DNA of 64,000 nt, taken from the NCBI RefSeq assembly GCF_902686445.1, contig NC_062232.1, positions 13,933,105 through 13,997,104 on the forward strand. Direction: 5' to 3'. Origin of the DNA: Sciurus carolinensis (taxonomy: Eukaryota > Chordata > Mammalia > Rodentia > Sciuridae). Under the pieces are notes generated by a model, which was not told the DNA's origin, ran no database searches, and was given only the letters and a program-made list of their open reading frames with translations. Below are positions 1 through 16,000 of this stretch, piece after piece (within the stretch, counting starts at the first letter, position 1; the number at the start of each line of letters is the position of its first letter). The translations under genes and the position numbers were made by a program.

Positions 1-3092
<3,092 letters not shown>

Positions 3093-3198
3093 GGTGGAGC
3101 ATATCATGACCCACACTCTGATGATGGCACAGCCCCCAAAGAAAACAGACATCTGTACAATGATCCTGTCCCCAGAAGAGTTGGCAGCTTTTATAGAG
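3093..3198 (+). CDS. CDKL5: CDKL5 exon 14
   Basis: Coding exon of 106 bases, starting in phase 0 and ending after the first base of a valine codon. It encodes [12 protein letters not shown] through to GSFYR, the CDKL5 tail segment of human residues of about 683-718. Acceptor ccctcag and donor GAG|gtaagc are both strong. The composition is polar with acidic patches, as expected of the disordered tail. A 203-residue frame on the opposite strand overlaps this exon but is only its shadow. Confidence 0.96.
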
Positions 3199-3225
3199 GT
3201 AAGCCACCCCCAGCATTAACCAGGG

Positions 3226-3256
3226 TCCTCCTCTCCTCTCCTCTCCTCTCCTCTCT
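3226..3256 (+). repeat. (TCTCC)n short tandem repeat
   Basis: About six copies of a CTCTC/TCTCC pyrimidine unit, 28 bases after the exon 14 donor. Confidence 0.85.
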
Positions 3257-3329
3257 GAGGCGTCCATCTCTAGCCCAAGCCCTGCACTACATTTCCCCAC
3301 CCCAACTGACTTCACACTTACAGCATTCT

Positions 3330-4190
3330 TGTCTGCACTGTCACCTCTAGCAGTTCTCTGCCGCTGGTCACTCTGTCTTCGTTCAGGTCCTCCTAGCTTC
3401 TGCCTTGGGCTTTTGAAGTAGTAGTTTCCTAACCTCCTTGTCTCCAAGGTTCCCATCAAAATAGTCCCTGGAATGATCCTTCTGAATGTGAAGTTGCATT
3501 CTGACCATACCACTCATGCATTCCATTAAGTCATAAAATACTCATGAATGTCACCTGTGTACCTGGTACTATTCTAGCTTAGAACAAACATGTCAGTGGG
3601 CAAGATAGCTAAAGACCTCCATCCTGATGGAACTCACATTCTTAGGAGGAGAAATTGCCAGTAAATGTAGTAATCCTATAGAGCAAGGATTAGTAATAGT
3701 GCTCCATGGGGGGAAAATAGAGTAAAGCAACCCATTGCCCCCCACCGCCCCACCTCAAAACCATAGTTCTCACCTGTTGAAGGGCCCTCAATGACTTTCC
3801 ATTGGCATCAGGATGAAATTTGAATTCTCTAAGATGTCATTCCAGATCGTCCATGGTCTGGCCCTTGCCGTCCCCGGCATCTGCCCCCATCCCACCTTAC
3901 TGCCAAGTCTGTTTGGTACCCAGCCTGTGGGATTCACATAGGCCATGCCCTTTAATGGCCTGAAATGCACTCCTCTTCCCTTGCTTGGCAGCTTGTTTCT
4001 GTCTTTTTCTTTACAGTCCTCTTTGTGTGAGGTCTTCCCTGCCCACCCTAGATGAAGTATTAACTCCTTTGTCCTACTCCCTACTCCCAGTACCTTGTCT
4101 AAGCCTCTTATACAATGCAGACCACATTGTGCTCATTCTCTGTCTGCATTTCTCTCACAAGGTTGTAAGCCCCTCAGAGATGCTGAGTTC
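3330..4190 (+). repeat. L2 LINE relic, interrupted
   Basis: Two blocks (about 3330-3520 and 3775-4190) carry the familiar L2 3' wording, including a version of the CATGGTCTGGCCCTTGCC segment and the final TGTAAGCCCCTCAGAG segment. Between them lies another old interspersed repeat of the ACCTGGTACTATTCTAG type. No reading frame is usable. Confidence 0.6.
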
Positions 4191-4192
4191 TT

Positions 4193-4277
4193 GGACTGGG
4201 GATGTAGCTCATTGATAGAGCACTCACCTAGAGTATGAGAGGCCTGGGTTCAATCCCCAGTACTGAAAAAAAAAAAA
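4193..4277 (+). mobile_element. ID SINE
   Basis: tRNA-Ala-derived ID element with A-box-like ATGTAGCTCA and B-box-like GGTTCAATCC, ending in an A-run. Confidence 0.9.
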
Positions 4278-4405
4278 TCTGATTTCTCTTCATCTATTCT
4301 TCTTTTGATTAGCACACTGACAAGGTACAGTTTCATAAATATTTATTGATTGAAATAAAGAAAAATTTCAAGTGTATTTGCACAGTCTTAAAAATGTGAT
4401 ATTTA

Positions 4406-4542
4406 GGACTGGGGTTGTGGCTCAGTGATAGAGCGCTCACCTACCATGTGTGAGGCCCTGGGTTCAATCCTCAGCACCACATAAAAATAAAATAAAGGTA
4501 TTGTGTCCACCTACAACTAAATATATGTATATATATATAAAA
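4406..4542 (+). mobile_element. Long-tailed ID SINE
   Basis: An ID body followed by the conserved tail motif GTATTGTGTCC..CTACAACTAA. It is flanked by the perfect 10-base duplication GTGATATTTA at 4396-4405 and 4543-4552, which fixes both ends. Confidence 0.93.
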
Positions 4543-5360
4543 GTGATATTTAACAGATGACTGAAATGTGCCTCTGGGGTTATATGAACTTAGGGTACAT
4601 TGACAGATGCAGGCAAACCCCTAGGAGTGGTAACTATGAAACTCTTGAAACCCCATGGTGAAGAAATGAACAGCAAGCCCACAGATAGGAGGCTCTGCCT
4701 TGCAAAGCCTTTAAGAGTCACCACAGCCTTCTGCAGTGAGCTCCCATGCCTGACTTCCTGCTGTTTTTATTGTTTTAGGAGGACAGCTGGAAAGAGGCCA
4801 GAATTGGGGGCAGTGGGGAACATGGGGAACTAACTTGTCATTTTAATTAGGAATCCAAGCTAAATAAATACACAGAAGTGTTATTCAAGAGTAAATATGT
4901 ATTGAATGGTTAGGCTACTCTTTACCCTCCCAGTTCCACCTTTGGAAAAATTGTAAGGCATTGGATATGCCTTTTAATGCTTCCCCCACCATCCCCCACA
5001 TACACACACCACAATTACTTTAGAATCTTATAGGATAAAACTTTTAATTCTGATTAAAGTTAATTAAAACAAAATTTTATAGTACACATGAGCAAAAACT
5101 TTTTTCTATCAGTGTGGTTTTATTTCCAAAATGTATCATACACATGATATTTCTGTAGATGTCCAGAGAAGATACTTTAATATAAAATATTAATGGAGTT
5201 TTCAATTAATGAATTAGTTCTTAACTTATGGAAACAGTTTTATCTTGATGGCAAATGGATTAAATTGGTTAACATCAGAGAAACATCTCATTTGTCTACC
5301 TCATAATTCACTTCAGGGTTTGGCATGTAGTACATTTTAATTTATTAAAGATCAAAAATA

Positions 5361-5569
5361 ACTGGACACCGTGGCATACACCTGGAATCCCAGCTACTCA
5401 GGAAACTGAGGCAGGAGGATCTCAAATTTGAGGATCGCCTTAGCAATTCAGGGAGACCACCCCCCTCTCCATGTGTCTCAAAATAAAATTAGGGTCTAGG
5501 CATGTAGCTTAGTGGTAGAGCACTTTAAGGTCCTAGGTTCAATTACTAGTACCACCAAAAAAAAAAAAA
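5361..5569 (+). mobile_element. B1-dID dimeric SINE
   Basis: A B1-like left half (ACCTGGAATCCCAGCTACTC, then GAGGCAGGAGGAT) is joined through an AT-rich linker to an ID-like right half and A-run. Diverged copy. Confidence 0.88.
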
Positions 5570-6332
5570 GTTCAGAAATAGATAAAAGGAAAAAGTTCAA
5601 CTAAATGACAGATGTTTCCAGAATACCTCTTATTTTTATTCCTACTAGTCAAGAGTCAAGTGAAGTGGTATCACTTATCTTGATATACATCCTATATATT
5701 ACTTTTACAAAGAAATTTACAGTATATTTTGATTTATGACCAAGCTTAGAAATTGATGGAAAAAAATTAGTAACTGCCCCCTCCCCAAAGGTAGAAAAGT
5801 ATTTACTTACCTACATTACAGTTTATTTTTCTGTTTCATTCTTGAAATGAGAATGTAGAGAAAAATAATATTTTTGTGCACTAACCAAATTTCTTTGTAA
5901 TTTAGCTTAAAAATATACGAATGACACTGCCTTCCAAATGGCGAGGCTTAAACTGGAGTTTGTATTTTTCAACACAAATGTTGTTAAAATTACTTTGGAC
6001 TAAGAACTAGGTTTTGCATAGTTGGGTCTATGATAAGAAAACCTTAACTTGAAAGAATGTTACAACAGTGGGTTGGGGGCTATTATTCATACTTTAAAAT
6101 ATCCTATATCAGTTGAAAGATCAGGTTTCTGTTTTGAAGTACATATTGCCTGGTGTTAACTGACCCTTGCAGGTTAGCGTTGTAAGCAGTGAGGTAGGGA
6201 GGATGTTCCCTGCAATGCCTCCAACCTCAGAAAACATGAAAGTTTTGCAAAAGGACTTTTACTCATCTGTTTGTTTAGTTAAACTTGTTTATGTCCATGA
6301 AAATGCAAAAAATGACATGAGAACTGCTTTGA

Positions 6333-6503
<171 letters not shown>

Positions 6504-6829
6504 TGAGTGTTTTGTTTTTGCTCTTCTTTTTTCAAATTGTAGATTTGAGAATGCAAAGAAATTCTGGACAAACTTTAGCATTATTTCTCCTGCTAGGCCT
6601 TTCTCTCTCAAGAAATTTTTAGATAAGGAAGACATAATTTGTCATTATCTTTTTTTTTAAGTTCAACTTTTATATTAAATATCATTTAAAAGAAAAAACT
6701 CTCATACATTAACTAATACATCAATAAATATCTGATAAGTCTTCCATTGTATTCTTTGTGATGGAATGATGGTATTTGTTGTTTTCCTTTATTGACATCA
6801 AACCCATACTGACACTTTGCTTTGCACTT

Positions 6830-7000
6830 TATGTGCATCGTCTCAGTCCATTCTCACAACTGTCCATTTAAGTAGGGCTTACTCCCATTTTATAGAAATT
6901 GAAACTTGGAAGTCAGGGAGCTCACCTGATGCTGGACAGCCAGTTGCATGGAGGAGGGAGCCTGAATTCAGACCTAAATGGGTTCTGACTCCAAAGCTTG
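6830..7000 (+). repeat. MIR relic
   Basis: The CCATTTTATAGAAATTGAAAC core and following AGCTCACCTGATG..GGACAGCCAG segment match the MIR pattern. Old and diverged. Confidence 0.65.
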
Positions 7001-7199
7001 TAGTTTTTGCGTTTGTGCCATTCATTCATGATAAAAAGAAGTAAGGGAACAGCCCTCCATGCTACCCTAAAAGTATAATGGTAGTCAGAGGTTCAAATGT
7101 TGCAGCAGGTTTTCTTATCCTTTTTCTTTTTGTGTCATATGTAGTAGAGTCCTAACATTAGTGACTAAAACTTAAACTTGAAATAAGATATCTTGATTG

Positions 7200-7470
7200 G
7201 TGTCAGCTTCTAACCCTGTAACTTTATCTACCCCTCAGTTTCCTTATCTATAAGATAGGGCTAAGCATAGGCACTTCCCAGGCTGGGGATATAGCTCAGT
7301 GGAAGAGCACAGTGCTCAGCATGCACAAGGCCCTGGGTTCGATCCCCAGCACTGCAGGGTTTAAAAAAAAAAAAAGACTTCCCTCACCTCATAGGGTTCG
7401 TGTGATAATTAAATGAGATAACACATAAAATTACCTAGAACAGTGCCTGGCACCTTACAGGCTCCTTAAT
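7200..7470 (+). repeat. MIR split by an ID insertion
   Basis: CCTCAGTTTCCTTATCTATA on the left and CATAGGGTTCGTGTGATAAT with GTGCCTGGCACCTTA on the right are consecutive parts of MIR, separated by the ID at 7281-7375. Confidence 0.7.
7281..7375 (+). mobile_element. ID SINE
   Basis: Near-consensus ID body ending in an A-run. The 7-base ACTTCCC occurs on both sides (7273-7279 and 7377-7383), a short target-site duplication inside a MIR. Confidence 0.92.
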
Positions 7471-7735
7471 GTTAGTGACTGTGGTTATTATGCTTAATAT
7501 CATAATAGCTTTACTCTGACTTATTGTTTCCCCTCCACCTAACTTTGCCAATAAACCTTTGTGCATTCTGCCTCTTTGTGACTGTTTTTTGCTCCCTGGT
7601 GTGTAGAGGAGATGCACTGTGCATTAACCCAAGAGCACAGGTACCAATGTTGACCATTCTCAGGTGTAGCTTTGATGAACTCTGAAAATAATGTATAAAG
7701 TGAGAGAATACATTAACAGGGTTGGAAGGAATTAG

Positions 7736-7850
7736 GTTTTTGTTGTTGTTGTTGTTGTTTGTTTTTGTTTTTGTTTTTTGTTGGGGATTGAACCCAGGGC
7801 CTTGTGCATGCGAGGCAAACACTCTACCAACTGAGCTATATCCCCAGCCC
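7736..7850 (-). mobile_element. ID SINE
   Basis: ID body in reverse (GATTGAACCCAGGGCCTTGT..GAGCTATATCCCCAGCCC), preceded on the + strand by its T-rich, GTT-repeat tail. Confidence 0.9.
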
Positions 7851-7904
7851 AGGATTGGGGTTTTTTTGGTCAAGGAAGTGGTAACGATTTAAGAGAATCA
7901 GTTG

Positions 7905-8134
7905 TTGGACATGGTGGCACACACCTATAATCCTAGCAACTTGGGAGGCTGGGATAGGAGCATCACAAGTTCAAAACCAACCTCAGCAACTTAGCGAGGC
8001 CCTAAGAAACTTAGCAAGACCCTGTCCTAAAATTAAAAAAAAAAAATAAGTAAAAAGGGCTGAGGATGTAGCTCAGTGGTAAAGCCCCCCCTGGGGTTCA
8101 ATCCAGGTGCCAAAAAAAAAAAAAAAAAAAAAAA
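7905..8134 (+). mobile_element. B1-dID dimeric SINE
   Basis: Complete dimer with A-run of about 23. Near-duplicate flanks AGAATCAGTTG and AGAATAAGTTG mark the ends. Confidence 0.9.
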
Positions 8135-8197
8135 GAATAAGTTGCAGATTACCATGGTCATGTGAAAGTTAGGTAAGTCAGATCAAAATTAAATTCA

Positions 8198-8333
8198 GGG
8201 GCTGGGGTTGTAGCTCAGTGATAGAGTACTTGCCTAGCACGTGTGAGGTACTGCTTTCCATCCTCAGCACCACATAAAAATAAATAGAATACAGATGTTG
8301 TGTCCATCTACAACTAAAGAAAAATATTTAAAA
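8198..8333 (+). mobile_element. Long-tailed ID SINE
   Basis: ID body, then CACCACATAAAAATAAAT and the tail motif GTTGTGTCCATCTACAACTA. Confidence 0.88.
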
Positions 8334-8408
8334 AATTTAAATCCAAATGTGTGATATTCAGTAACATATCATTGCTGTCTTTTTTCTGGTTTTTGTTTTT
8401 TAGGAGGT

Positions 8409-8460
8409 GGTTTGGTTTGGTTTGGTTTGGTTTGGTTTGGTTTGGTTTGGTTTGGTTTGG
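8409..8460 (+). repeat. (GGTTT)n array
   Basis: About ten perfect copies of GGTTT, running straight into the reverse-oriented ID that follows. Probably the expanded tail of that ID. Confidence 0.95.
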
Positions 8461-8532
8461 TGCTAGGATGAACCCAGGACCTGGCATATGCTGAGTACAC
8501 GCTCTACCACTGCGCTACTCCTCCAGCTCCTT
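8461..8532 (-). mobile_element. ID SINE
   Basis: Reverse ID body (GATGAACCCAGGACCTGGCA..CGCTACTCCTCCAGC), with the GGTTT array standing where its tail would be. Confidence 0.85.
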
Positions 8533-9709
8533 ATTTCTGTCTTTTTGATAATCCATTTGAGTAGAACTTTAGATATGGATATATGTAGAAACCTGAAATC
8601 AGTTATTTTAAGAGAATCAGGGACACAATTGGAACACTGAACTCTAGCCAAGTCTTCATTGAGTCCTCCTTGCTCTGATATTGCTGTTTTGACGCTTGAG
8701 AGGGTTTCAGCATTGCAGCAGTAAATTGGCTTTCTACTTTTGTTCCCTGCTCCACCCTGACCCCTCCTGATGATGCTGATACGACACATCTCCTTCATAT
8801 ATCTTATTTGGTCCAGTCATTAATTAAACTTGATTCATCCTGACTTTTTTTTCCTGAAAAAGATCTGTATTTGATTTACCATATTCTTTATATTTGAGAG
8901 AAATGGACATTTACTAACTTATAAAAACATAAAAGAGCCTTGTTAGGGCAACTTACGAATTGCTGTTCCTAAATTATCATGTAATCTAAGGGCAGTCTGT
9001 TTCTCCTGGATAATAGTACTTTAAATTTCTTTGGGGAAGAGAATATTTGTGCAGTGTACACATGGCCTGCAATGAAAAAAATGAAGCTACTATGTCATAT
9101 TTTCGAAACAACAGATAGCTGTTGTGGTATAATACCCAGAACTGCTATTCTGGCCATCTCAGCTGACTCAAACTCACTTAAGAACTGAGAGATGAGCCAG
9201 GATATCTCAGGACAAGAAAAAGAGAGTTCCTGCAGCCAGATTCATCATCTTTACTAATCTTTACTAATAGAATGACACCTATACCCTTGCTTGGAGCTTG
9301 TTTATTTGTCTTTTATGCCTAGTTCTAGCAGTTGGCACTGAGGTTGTCAGGACAAAAATGCAGTGTGCAGAAGAAGAAGCATCAAGAACAGTAGGTATGG
9401 AGAAAAGCAGGTGTCTTTTTGCAGGCCCCCAGTGATAAAATTATGCACATCATAGATATCTACTTAGAATGTCTGTTTATAAAATAGGTGTTTAAAAAGA
9501 TGAATTATATAAATATGTTTAGAAAGACTGCCATCAAAATTTGGTTAAATGACACTTTAAACGGTAAATTAAATTAATTTGAAATCCCACTATTTAAGTG
9601 AAGAATCGCTGTTAATATACTTGCATAATCCCAGACTTTTTTTTCATATAAAGTTATGGATATATTATATCTATTATAGCTTATCACCCTAGCTTTAAGA
9701 ATTACTCCT

Positions 9710-9813
9710 GTTGGGGCCTGGGGATGTAGCTCAGTTGGTAGAGTGCTTGCCTTACAAGCACAAGGCCCTGGATTCAATCCCTAGCACTGCAACAAAAAAA
9801 AAAAAAAAAAAAA
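9710..9813 (+). mobile_element. ID SINE
   Basis: Near-consensus ID with an A-run, flanked by the perfect 13-base duplication AAGAATTACTCCT at 9697-9709 and 9814-9826. A recent insertion. Confidence 0.95.
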
Positions 9814-9904
9814 AAGAATTACTCCTATAGAATCATTCACCGTCTCTCTCTCCTCTCACACATTAGCTGACCACCCTATTCACACTGCCAGTGGAGGGGA
9901 GGAA

Positions 9905-10165
9905 GCAGGAAAAGAATCAGAGTAATACCTCTCACCTCTTCAATTCACCTTCCATACTGCTCCCAGAAGGATTATACTAAAGCCCTTATGGCTGACCCCA
10001 CTGCCTGATCTCCATCCCATCCCCTTTCCCTGTGAGTCTGGGAGCAGCTTAAATGAGGTCAGGCTCCTTTTTGATTGATCTGTGTCTCTGACACCTAACA
10101 CAGGGCCTAGCACATAAAAAGTACTTAGTAAATGTTGGCTGACTTTGATTAAGTGGGTTTTGGTT
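9905..10165 (+). repeat. L2-like 3' end
   Basis: The ending ACAGGGCCTAGCACATAAAA..CTTAGTAAATGTTGGCTGA is the worn L2 terminus; the 5' part is less certain. Confidence 0.55.
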
Positions 10166-10289
10166 TTCATTCCTCCCTTTGGAATTTCCTCTTTCTCCTT
10201 GACTGATTATGGAAATGGCTGTTGTGTTAGATGACATTGGAGTCACATGACTGTAAAGGAAGTCGCCTTTGTACCTTTTGTTCACCCCC

Positions 10290-10290
<1 letters not shown>

Positions 10291-10324
<34 letters not shown>
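10291..10324 (+). repeat. (AC)n microsatellite
   Basis: About 17 uninterrupted AC units. Confidence 0.95.
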
Positions 10325-10327
<3 letters not shown>

Positions 10328-10414
10328 TGCACTGTTCTTTCTGGAGCTGCTGCCCCCAATAATGTGTCAGGTGCCTGGAGGGGTGGTCTTTCTCAAAGCT
10401 TCCATCCCTAAGAA

Positions 10415-10508
10415 TTTTTTTTTTTTTTTTTTGCTGTGCTGGGGACTGAACCCAGGGCCTTGTGCTTGCAAGGCAAGCACTCTACCAACTGAGCTATATC
10501 CCCAGCCC
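10415..10508 (-). mobile_element. ID SINE
   Basis: Reverse ID with T-run, flanked by CCATCCCTAAGA and CCATCCCTGAGA, one mismatch apart. Confidence 0.92.
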
Positions 10509-11420
10509 CATCCCTGAGATTTATGCCACTCTTCTTTGCACTAGTTAGCATGAAACTGCCGACTGTACCGTGGAATCACAGGGACCACAATGCACAGATG
10601 AGGGAAATGGCCAGCCAGACTCTTGCCTGTTTGACTCATTACCACCTGTCCATGTTCAAGACTCCTTTTTCATCCTTAGTACACCATACAGCTTTTCAAG
10701 TGCCTGTATTCTAGGCATCTGCTCTCTGTCCGTCCCTCCTGCTCTCCCTGTATCTGCCTGCCTCTCTCTCTTTCTCTCTCTGGCTTTTCTCCTTTCTGTT
10801 GCTCTGTGAATTCTCTGGGTATGTACATTTGGTATAGTTTCCCCCTGGATTTGTTTTTTTTTTTTTTTCCTCACCATCTTTAGTCTGTCTTTTGTGATGC
10901 AAACATACTCATGTTTCAATCCTGGCTTTCATCTAGTTCAAGGGTAATTTATTTCCTTTTTTCTTTTGGCCTCTGGGATCTTCCACAGCCTAGATCTGAG
11001 CCCCACCACCTACTCAGCTTCAGCTCAGAACTGTTTTCATCCTCATTCCTCCTACCATGCATGGACTGTAATTTACCCAGCACCCTCTGAAGAGACCTTA
11101 CAGAGAGGGTCTTTGATCTGTCTACCCCATGTTTTGGGGACTCAACTCTGTAACACCTAACTGCAGACTCTGAGCTGTTTCCTCCCCACTCCTTCTCCTC
11201 TTTCATTACCTTCCCTTCTTCAGCCTCTTCCTTTCATCCTGAAAGATTATCTTTCCAGGAAAAATCCTGCTCCTCCTAGGACTGGTGTCTCAGCCTTCCT
11301 TTCCTTTCCTGCCAAAATTAATATTCTTAGAGTAATGCCAGTTCCCTTTCCAAAATTGCATTCATGTTGAGATTGTTTTCCCCTATAGTACTACACTGCA
11401 TCTAAAGAATCTTTAATTTA

Positions 11421-11485
11421 GGGCTGGGGATGTGGCTCAGTGGTGGAATGCCCCTGAGTTCAATCCCCGGGACCCCCCCAAAAAA
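11421..11485 (+). mobile_element. ID-like SINE monomer (dID type)
   Basis: Short ID-like body of the kind forming the right half of B1-dID, here alone, flanked by AATCTTTAATTT at 11408-11419 and 11486-11497. Confidence 0.9.
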
Positions 11486-11548
11486 AATCTTTAATTTTCC
11501 ACCAGTCCATTTCCCATTCTTGCTCATTTCATCATGTCTGAACTTTTC

Positions 11549-11745
11549 TTTTTGGGAGGCAGTGGGCAGGGCGGGGGAAGGGGAATAGAGATAGATCCCA
11601 GGGGTGCTCTACCTGCGGAACTATATCCCAGCCTTGTTTATTTTGAGACAGGATTATGCTAAGTTGAGGCCTCAAGCTTGGAATTCTCCTTCCTTAGCCT
11701 CCCAAATTGCTGGGATTACAGGCATCCACCACCACATCTGGCTAT
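11549..11745 (-). mobile_element. B1-dID dimeric SINE
   Basis: Reverse dimer: ID-like half first, then TTTTGAGACAGG and the B1 end GGGATTACAGGCATCCACCA. Confidence 0.88.
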
Positions 11746-12902
11746 GTCAGAAGTTTTCTGGCTGTTGTTCCTGGTTCAAGTGTCATGGTTTGTTGAACAA
11801 CAAAACTTTTATTTCACAACTTGGAACTCTCAGTGATGTTTAAAATTGAAAATCCCAATGAGTTTCTGGAACACTTGGGCCTGCATACCAGTTTTTACTT
11901 CTTGACCATTCCCATTAAATTTTAGACTAAATGCTTAATAAGAAATGGTCGCTGTGTCACCAAGCAGTCACTTTTTAATGATTCTTCCACTCTTGATTTT
12001 AGAAAATAGCTTATAAAAGAAATCCAATCATTTGAAAAAAAGGCTTTGCACAGTCATATAATTATTGAAATTTAAAGTAGGGTCCATGGAATGTGAGTTT
12101 TTCAAGAGTAACTCTAGTCAAGTTTCTTTTTAAAGAGTATAAGTTAAATTAAGTAATGTAAGTCCTCTTTCAACATAAAAGTGTAGGCATCTTTTTTGAG
12201 GCCAGGGTGTTATCTTTTAATATCTTCTATTTTTATTAAAATACCTGGTGTTATCTGTGGCTTTAAACTTAATGTCAGCATTTTCAGTTAGAAGCTTTTT
12301 CTTTCCATGAGTACTTTGTATTAAAGCATTCATCTCATCTACATTTTTAAGTATTCTTATTTAGTTTTAATAAATGGATAAAAGGTTTAATACAGAGGAA
12401 TTTTCCAGTGTCAGGCCACTTTTTATTTGTAATGTTTCTGTAGCAGCATTGATTTTTATGTTCAATATCTTGGCAAGCTGCTAATAATAAACGTATTGAG
12501 CTGATTTTTTAAAGGTAAATAGAAAAATGAAGGTATTAATAATGTTTCTGCTCTTTTCCTTGGAGGTTTGCCAAAAAAGCATCCTCTAAGCTGTGCACTT
12601 TTCAGAATCTCTAATTCTGAGGCTTTCAGCAGCATGAAAATGGTCAGCAGCATAGTTACAGATCATTTGTAATAGTGCCCAAATTGCTAGTGTGAGTGAG
12701 CCTGTGCTGAAAAATAACCATTAACTATGGTTGATTAGATTCAGTTCCTCCTATGCTTTTTTCGAGGACCTTTACCTGTGTGCATGATTCTCCATGGCTG
12801 TTTGCACCTGGTGTCATGCATTTCCAGTCTTCATTATGCTGGTCACACAGTGGCAAGAGAATGATTGAAAGATCAATATGATAAAAATGTCTTCTCCTTT
12901 AG

Positions 12903-13002
12903 GAAAAGTCCCGAAAATATTAGTCATTCTGATCAACTCAAGGAAAAGGAGAAGCAAGGCTTTTTCAGGTCAATGAAAAAGAAAAAGAAGAAATCTCAAA
13001 CA
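12903..13002 (+). CDS. CDKL5: CDKL5 exon 16 (second NLS)
   Basis: Coding exon of 100 bases completing the split tryptophan codon and ending in phase 0. It reads [19 protein letters not shown], then [14 protein letters not shown]. The run of six lysines corresponds to the second nuclear localisation signal reported for CDKL5 (human residues 784-789). The segment before it is rich in Lys and Glu. Acceptor tttag and donor ACA|gtaagt are strong. Optional exon 17 can be inserted after it without changing frame. Confidence 0.97.
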
Positions 13003-16000
13003 GTAAGTAGATAGCCAATTTCTATGTATAATGGCATGGGTTTCTGCATTATTCTGTGGGTATTTTACACTCTATATGTGGCAATCAAAGTTAATTTCTT
13101 GCTGAGACTTGACATGCATACACTGTAGATGTCTCTTCTTGAAATTCTATACAACTGTCCTCTCACAAAGTCTTTTCTAGATTCAGCAGAATCTTTAGAG
13201 TAGAAGAAATTTAATTTGGATGAGAGAGAACACTTTAAGTCTCTCTCAATAAACTTCTTATCCATGTGGATTTATATTCCTATAAAAACTATGGAGATGT
13301 AGAATTTGTTTCTCTCTGGGGACATAAAGATATGCGAAATGCTAGGAAACAGTTTTGATTTACATTTGAATCTTAAAATTCATAACTATCATTCCTTATC
13401 CTCCTGGCTGGTTGTAGAATTCCCATGTTGACAAGTATATTTCTATGCTGTATAGTCACAGAGAGAAGATCACATCTGATGTTTCAGAGCTTCCTTTAGT
13501 GCATAGACATGTTTCCCCTGCAATAGCACTGCAAAATGGGCTGCACCTTAGCTCCTGGGAGCCCTCAGCCTGAACAAAAGGCCGGCTCCACAGACTGAGT
13601 ACATCACTTCACTGAGATACCCAAGTGGCAATTCTGCTGGCTAGAGACTTGAGAAAATGTGGGGAAACCAGGCCTCCAGGACAGCAACAAGGGTGGTTCT
13701 TCACCCATATGAGACCTGCTTCCCCCTTAAATTCTTGACACCTTCAAAATTTGATGAGGTTGAGTTAGCCATTTTAAATGGTTTTGTTTATAGTTGTACT
13801 TCATGTATGATATGCTCTCATTTACTAGAAGAGGAAAATTGCCTAATCCAAATGGCCTGTTTGAATGGACTTCCTTGATTTCATCTATAAGATGAATAGA
13901 TTAGACTCAGAGTTTTTGAGGCCCTTTCCATTATGAAAATTCTAGGATTGTGACTCAATGGTAAGTAAAGATGAGATAGGTGATAGTAGCAAAGTATATA
14001 ACCTAAAATAAGGATTTTTGTTTCATAGATGTTCTAGAAATGTTAACAAAGACCTTTCTTAGATTACTTTTCTAGACCATTCTTTCACTTGGTTGCTTAT
14101 CAAATTTATGTATTTCATGATAAAATATGACCTCATTAGAGAAAATGTACAAAAAAGAAAAAGGTTATTTTTAATCTTACCCCCTTACCACACTAGTATT
14201 AGGATTTTGATATATTTCCTCCTAGCTTTTTAGCCTATGCATATGTTTGTGGAAGAAAAGGGGGTGGGGTGTGCTTTAAGTTTGTTTTAAATAATAGTAA
14301 TAATTCTAGTATAATTTTATACTCTGGCTTTTTATAGTATATCTATCTGTATCTATATATACAATATGTATGCTGCTTCACAAACCTATGTTATCTTCAA
14401 TTTAATGCCTGCATAATATTCCTGAAATGTTCGTTTGAATTAAAAAAAAAAAAATTATACCTACCCTTATCTCTAACTGAAGTTTACCTAAAGTGAAAAG
14501 TCAAATCAAAATGCCACAGTTGGACACAGTGGCACACACCTGTAATCAAAGTGACTCAGGAGGCTAAAGCAGAAGGATCGTAAGTTCCAGGCCAGCCTTG
14601 GCAACTAAGTGAGACCTTATCCCAAAATAAGAATATAAAAAGGACTGGGATGTAACTCAGTAATATAGTTCCCTAGTTAAATTCCTCAGTACTATAAAAA
14701 AGAAAAAATGCCACTCAGTCAGATATTACTTACACTTGTTACTGAGAATGGATGAACACATAGACCTACATTAGCCTAAGGATGCTTAAAATATTTAAAG
14801 TGCTAAAAAAAAGAAAGTAAAACATTTACCATTGTCTATAGAACATATTTATCATGGTCATTGAACCTCAGCTGCCTTTTCCTGACCACTGTGATTTTTA
14901 TTTTAGAGTTTTTGTTGTTAACCACAGATCTGCAACCATTTTAGGTGATTGACAGAAAATAGTAAGAATCAAGGAATTGAAACTGTTTTTGTATTTAGAA
15001 TTAGGTTTTAATGTCCATCTGCCTTAGACCAACATTAAACCTAAAGCCCCTGACTCAGTGAGGCCAAGTAGAGTATATACATGTTGACGAACTTCATTAT
15101 TCAGCATAGAGTTACTTAGATATTGAAATAGTATAGATTAGGGTAAATAGGAAAATTATTATTCTCTAACATCCCTTTGACTTAAACTTACTTTTTACTA
15201 GATATTTAAACTAACTGCAAAATATCTTTCCTTATACCGTCATGCCTTAAGCCTTGCAAAGCAAATGTTTTTTAATACCACCATGTTTTTTAAGTAAAAG
15301 AAAAAATATTTAAGGCATTTTTTGAATGAGCAAACATAATTAAAGTTCATTTGTTTTCACTTTCTAGAACTCAACAAAAGGAAACTAAAACAAACTTTGA
15401 AAGATTTAAGGCATAGTAACTTTGGCGTAAGATTCAAAGAAATTCTGATGCCCCACGCACATAGAGAGGTGTGAAATTTTAAAGTTGGTGGTTCCTAAAT
15501 CTAGCTGAACTACTTTGTTTCAGGAACAGGAGCTGAGCCCAGGCAGGTTGTGACCTGCCCAACACATAGTCAGTTGGGAGAACTAAAAGTGGGTCCTCCT
15601 GAATCCCAGTGCCAGGCTTAGTACATGCTGGGCCCATTGCTGCGGAAAGCCTCTGGGGTGTTGCGGGGGAGCTCTCTTCTAACCTTTTTCACTATGGGAG
15701 TTAAACTGTGCCCTGGGTTCTTGTCAATAGAGCAGGAAAATTCTTGGGATATTTTTCTCAAATGTCTTCATACACATACCCATAAAAGATGGTCTGAATG
15801 CCTTTATTACTTTCTAGTTCTCTGACAATTGAGATATCCATAAGAGGGAAAGGGGGCGCCAAAAATTAATTCTGTATGGTAAAGGTGCCTGCTTTGACTC
15901 AAGCAAATCTGGAAGCTGCCTTGGGAAGTCTGGCTTCAGTTACATATCCAGAGAGTTACATAAACCCTCAGAGCATATGGTGACTTTGCCAACTTGGTAA

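Noticed and set aside
8409..8460. Regular direct repeats resembling an array
   Set aside because: A plain GGTTT microsatellite without spacers; CRISPR arrays do not occur in mammalian nuclear genomes.
9710..9813. Possible tRNA-Ala genes at ID elements
   Set aside because: A- and B-box-like words are present, but the bodies do not fold as a full cloverleaf and end in A-runs with target-site duplications. They are SINEs.
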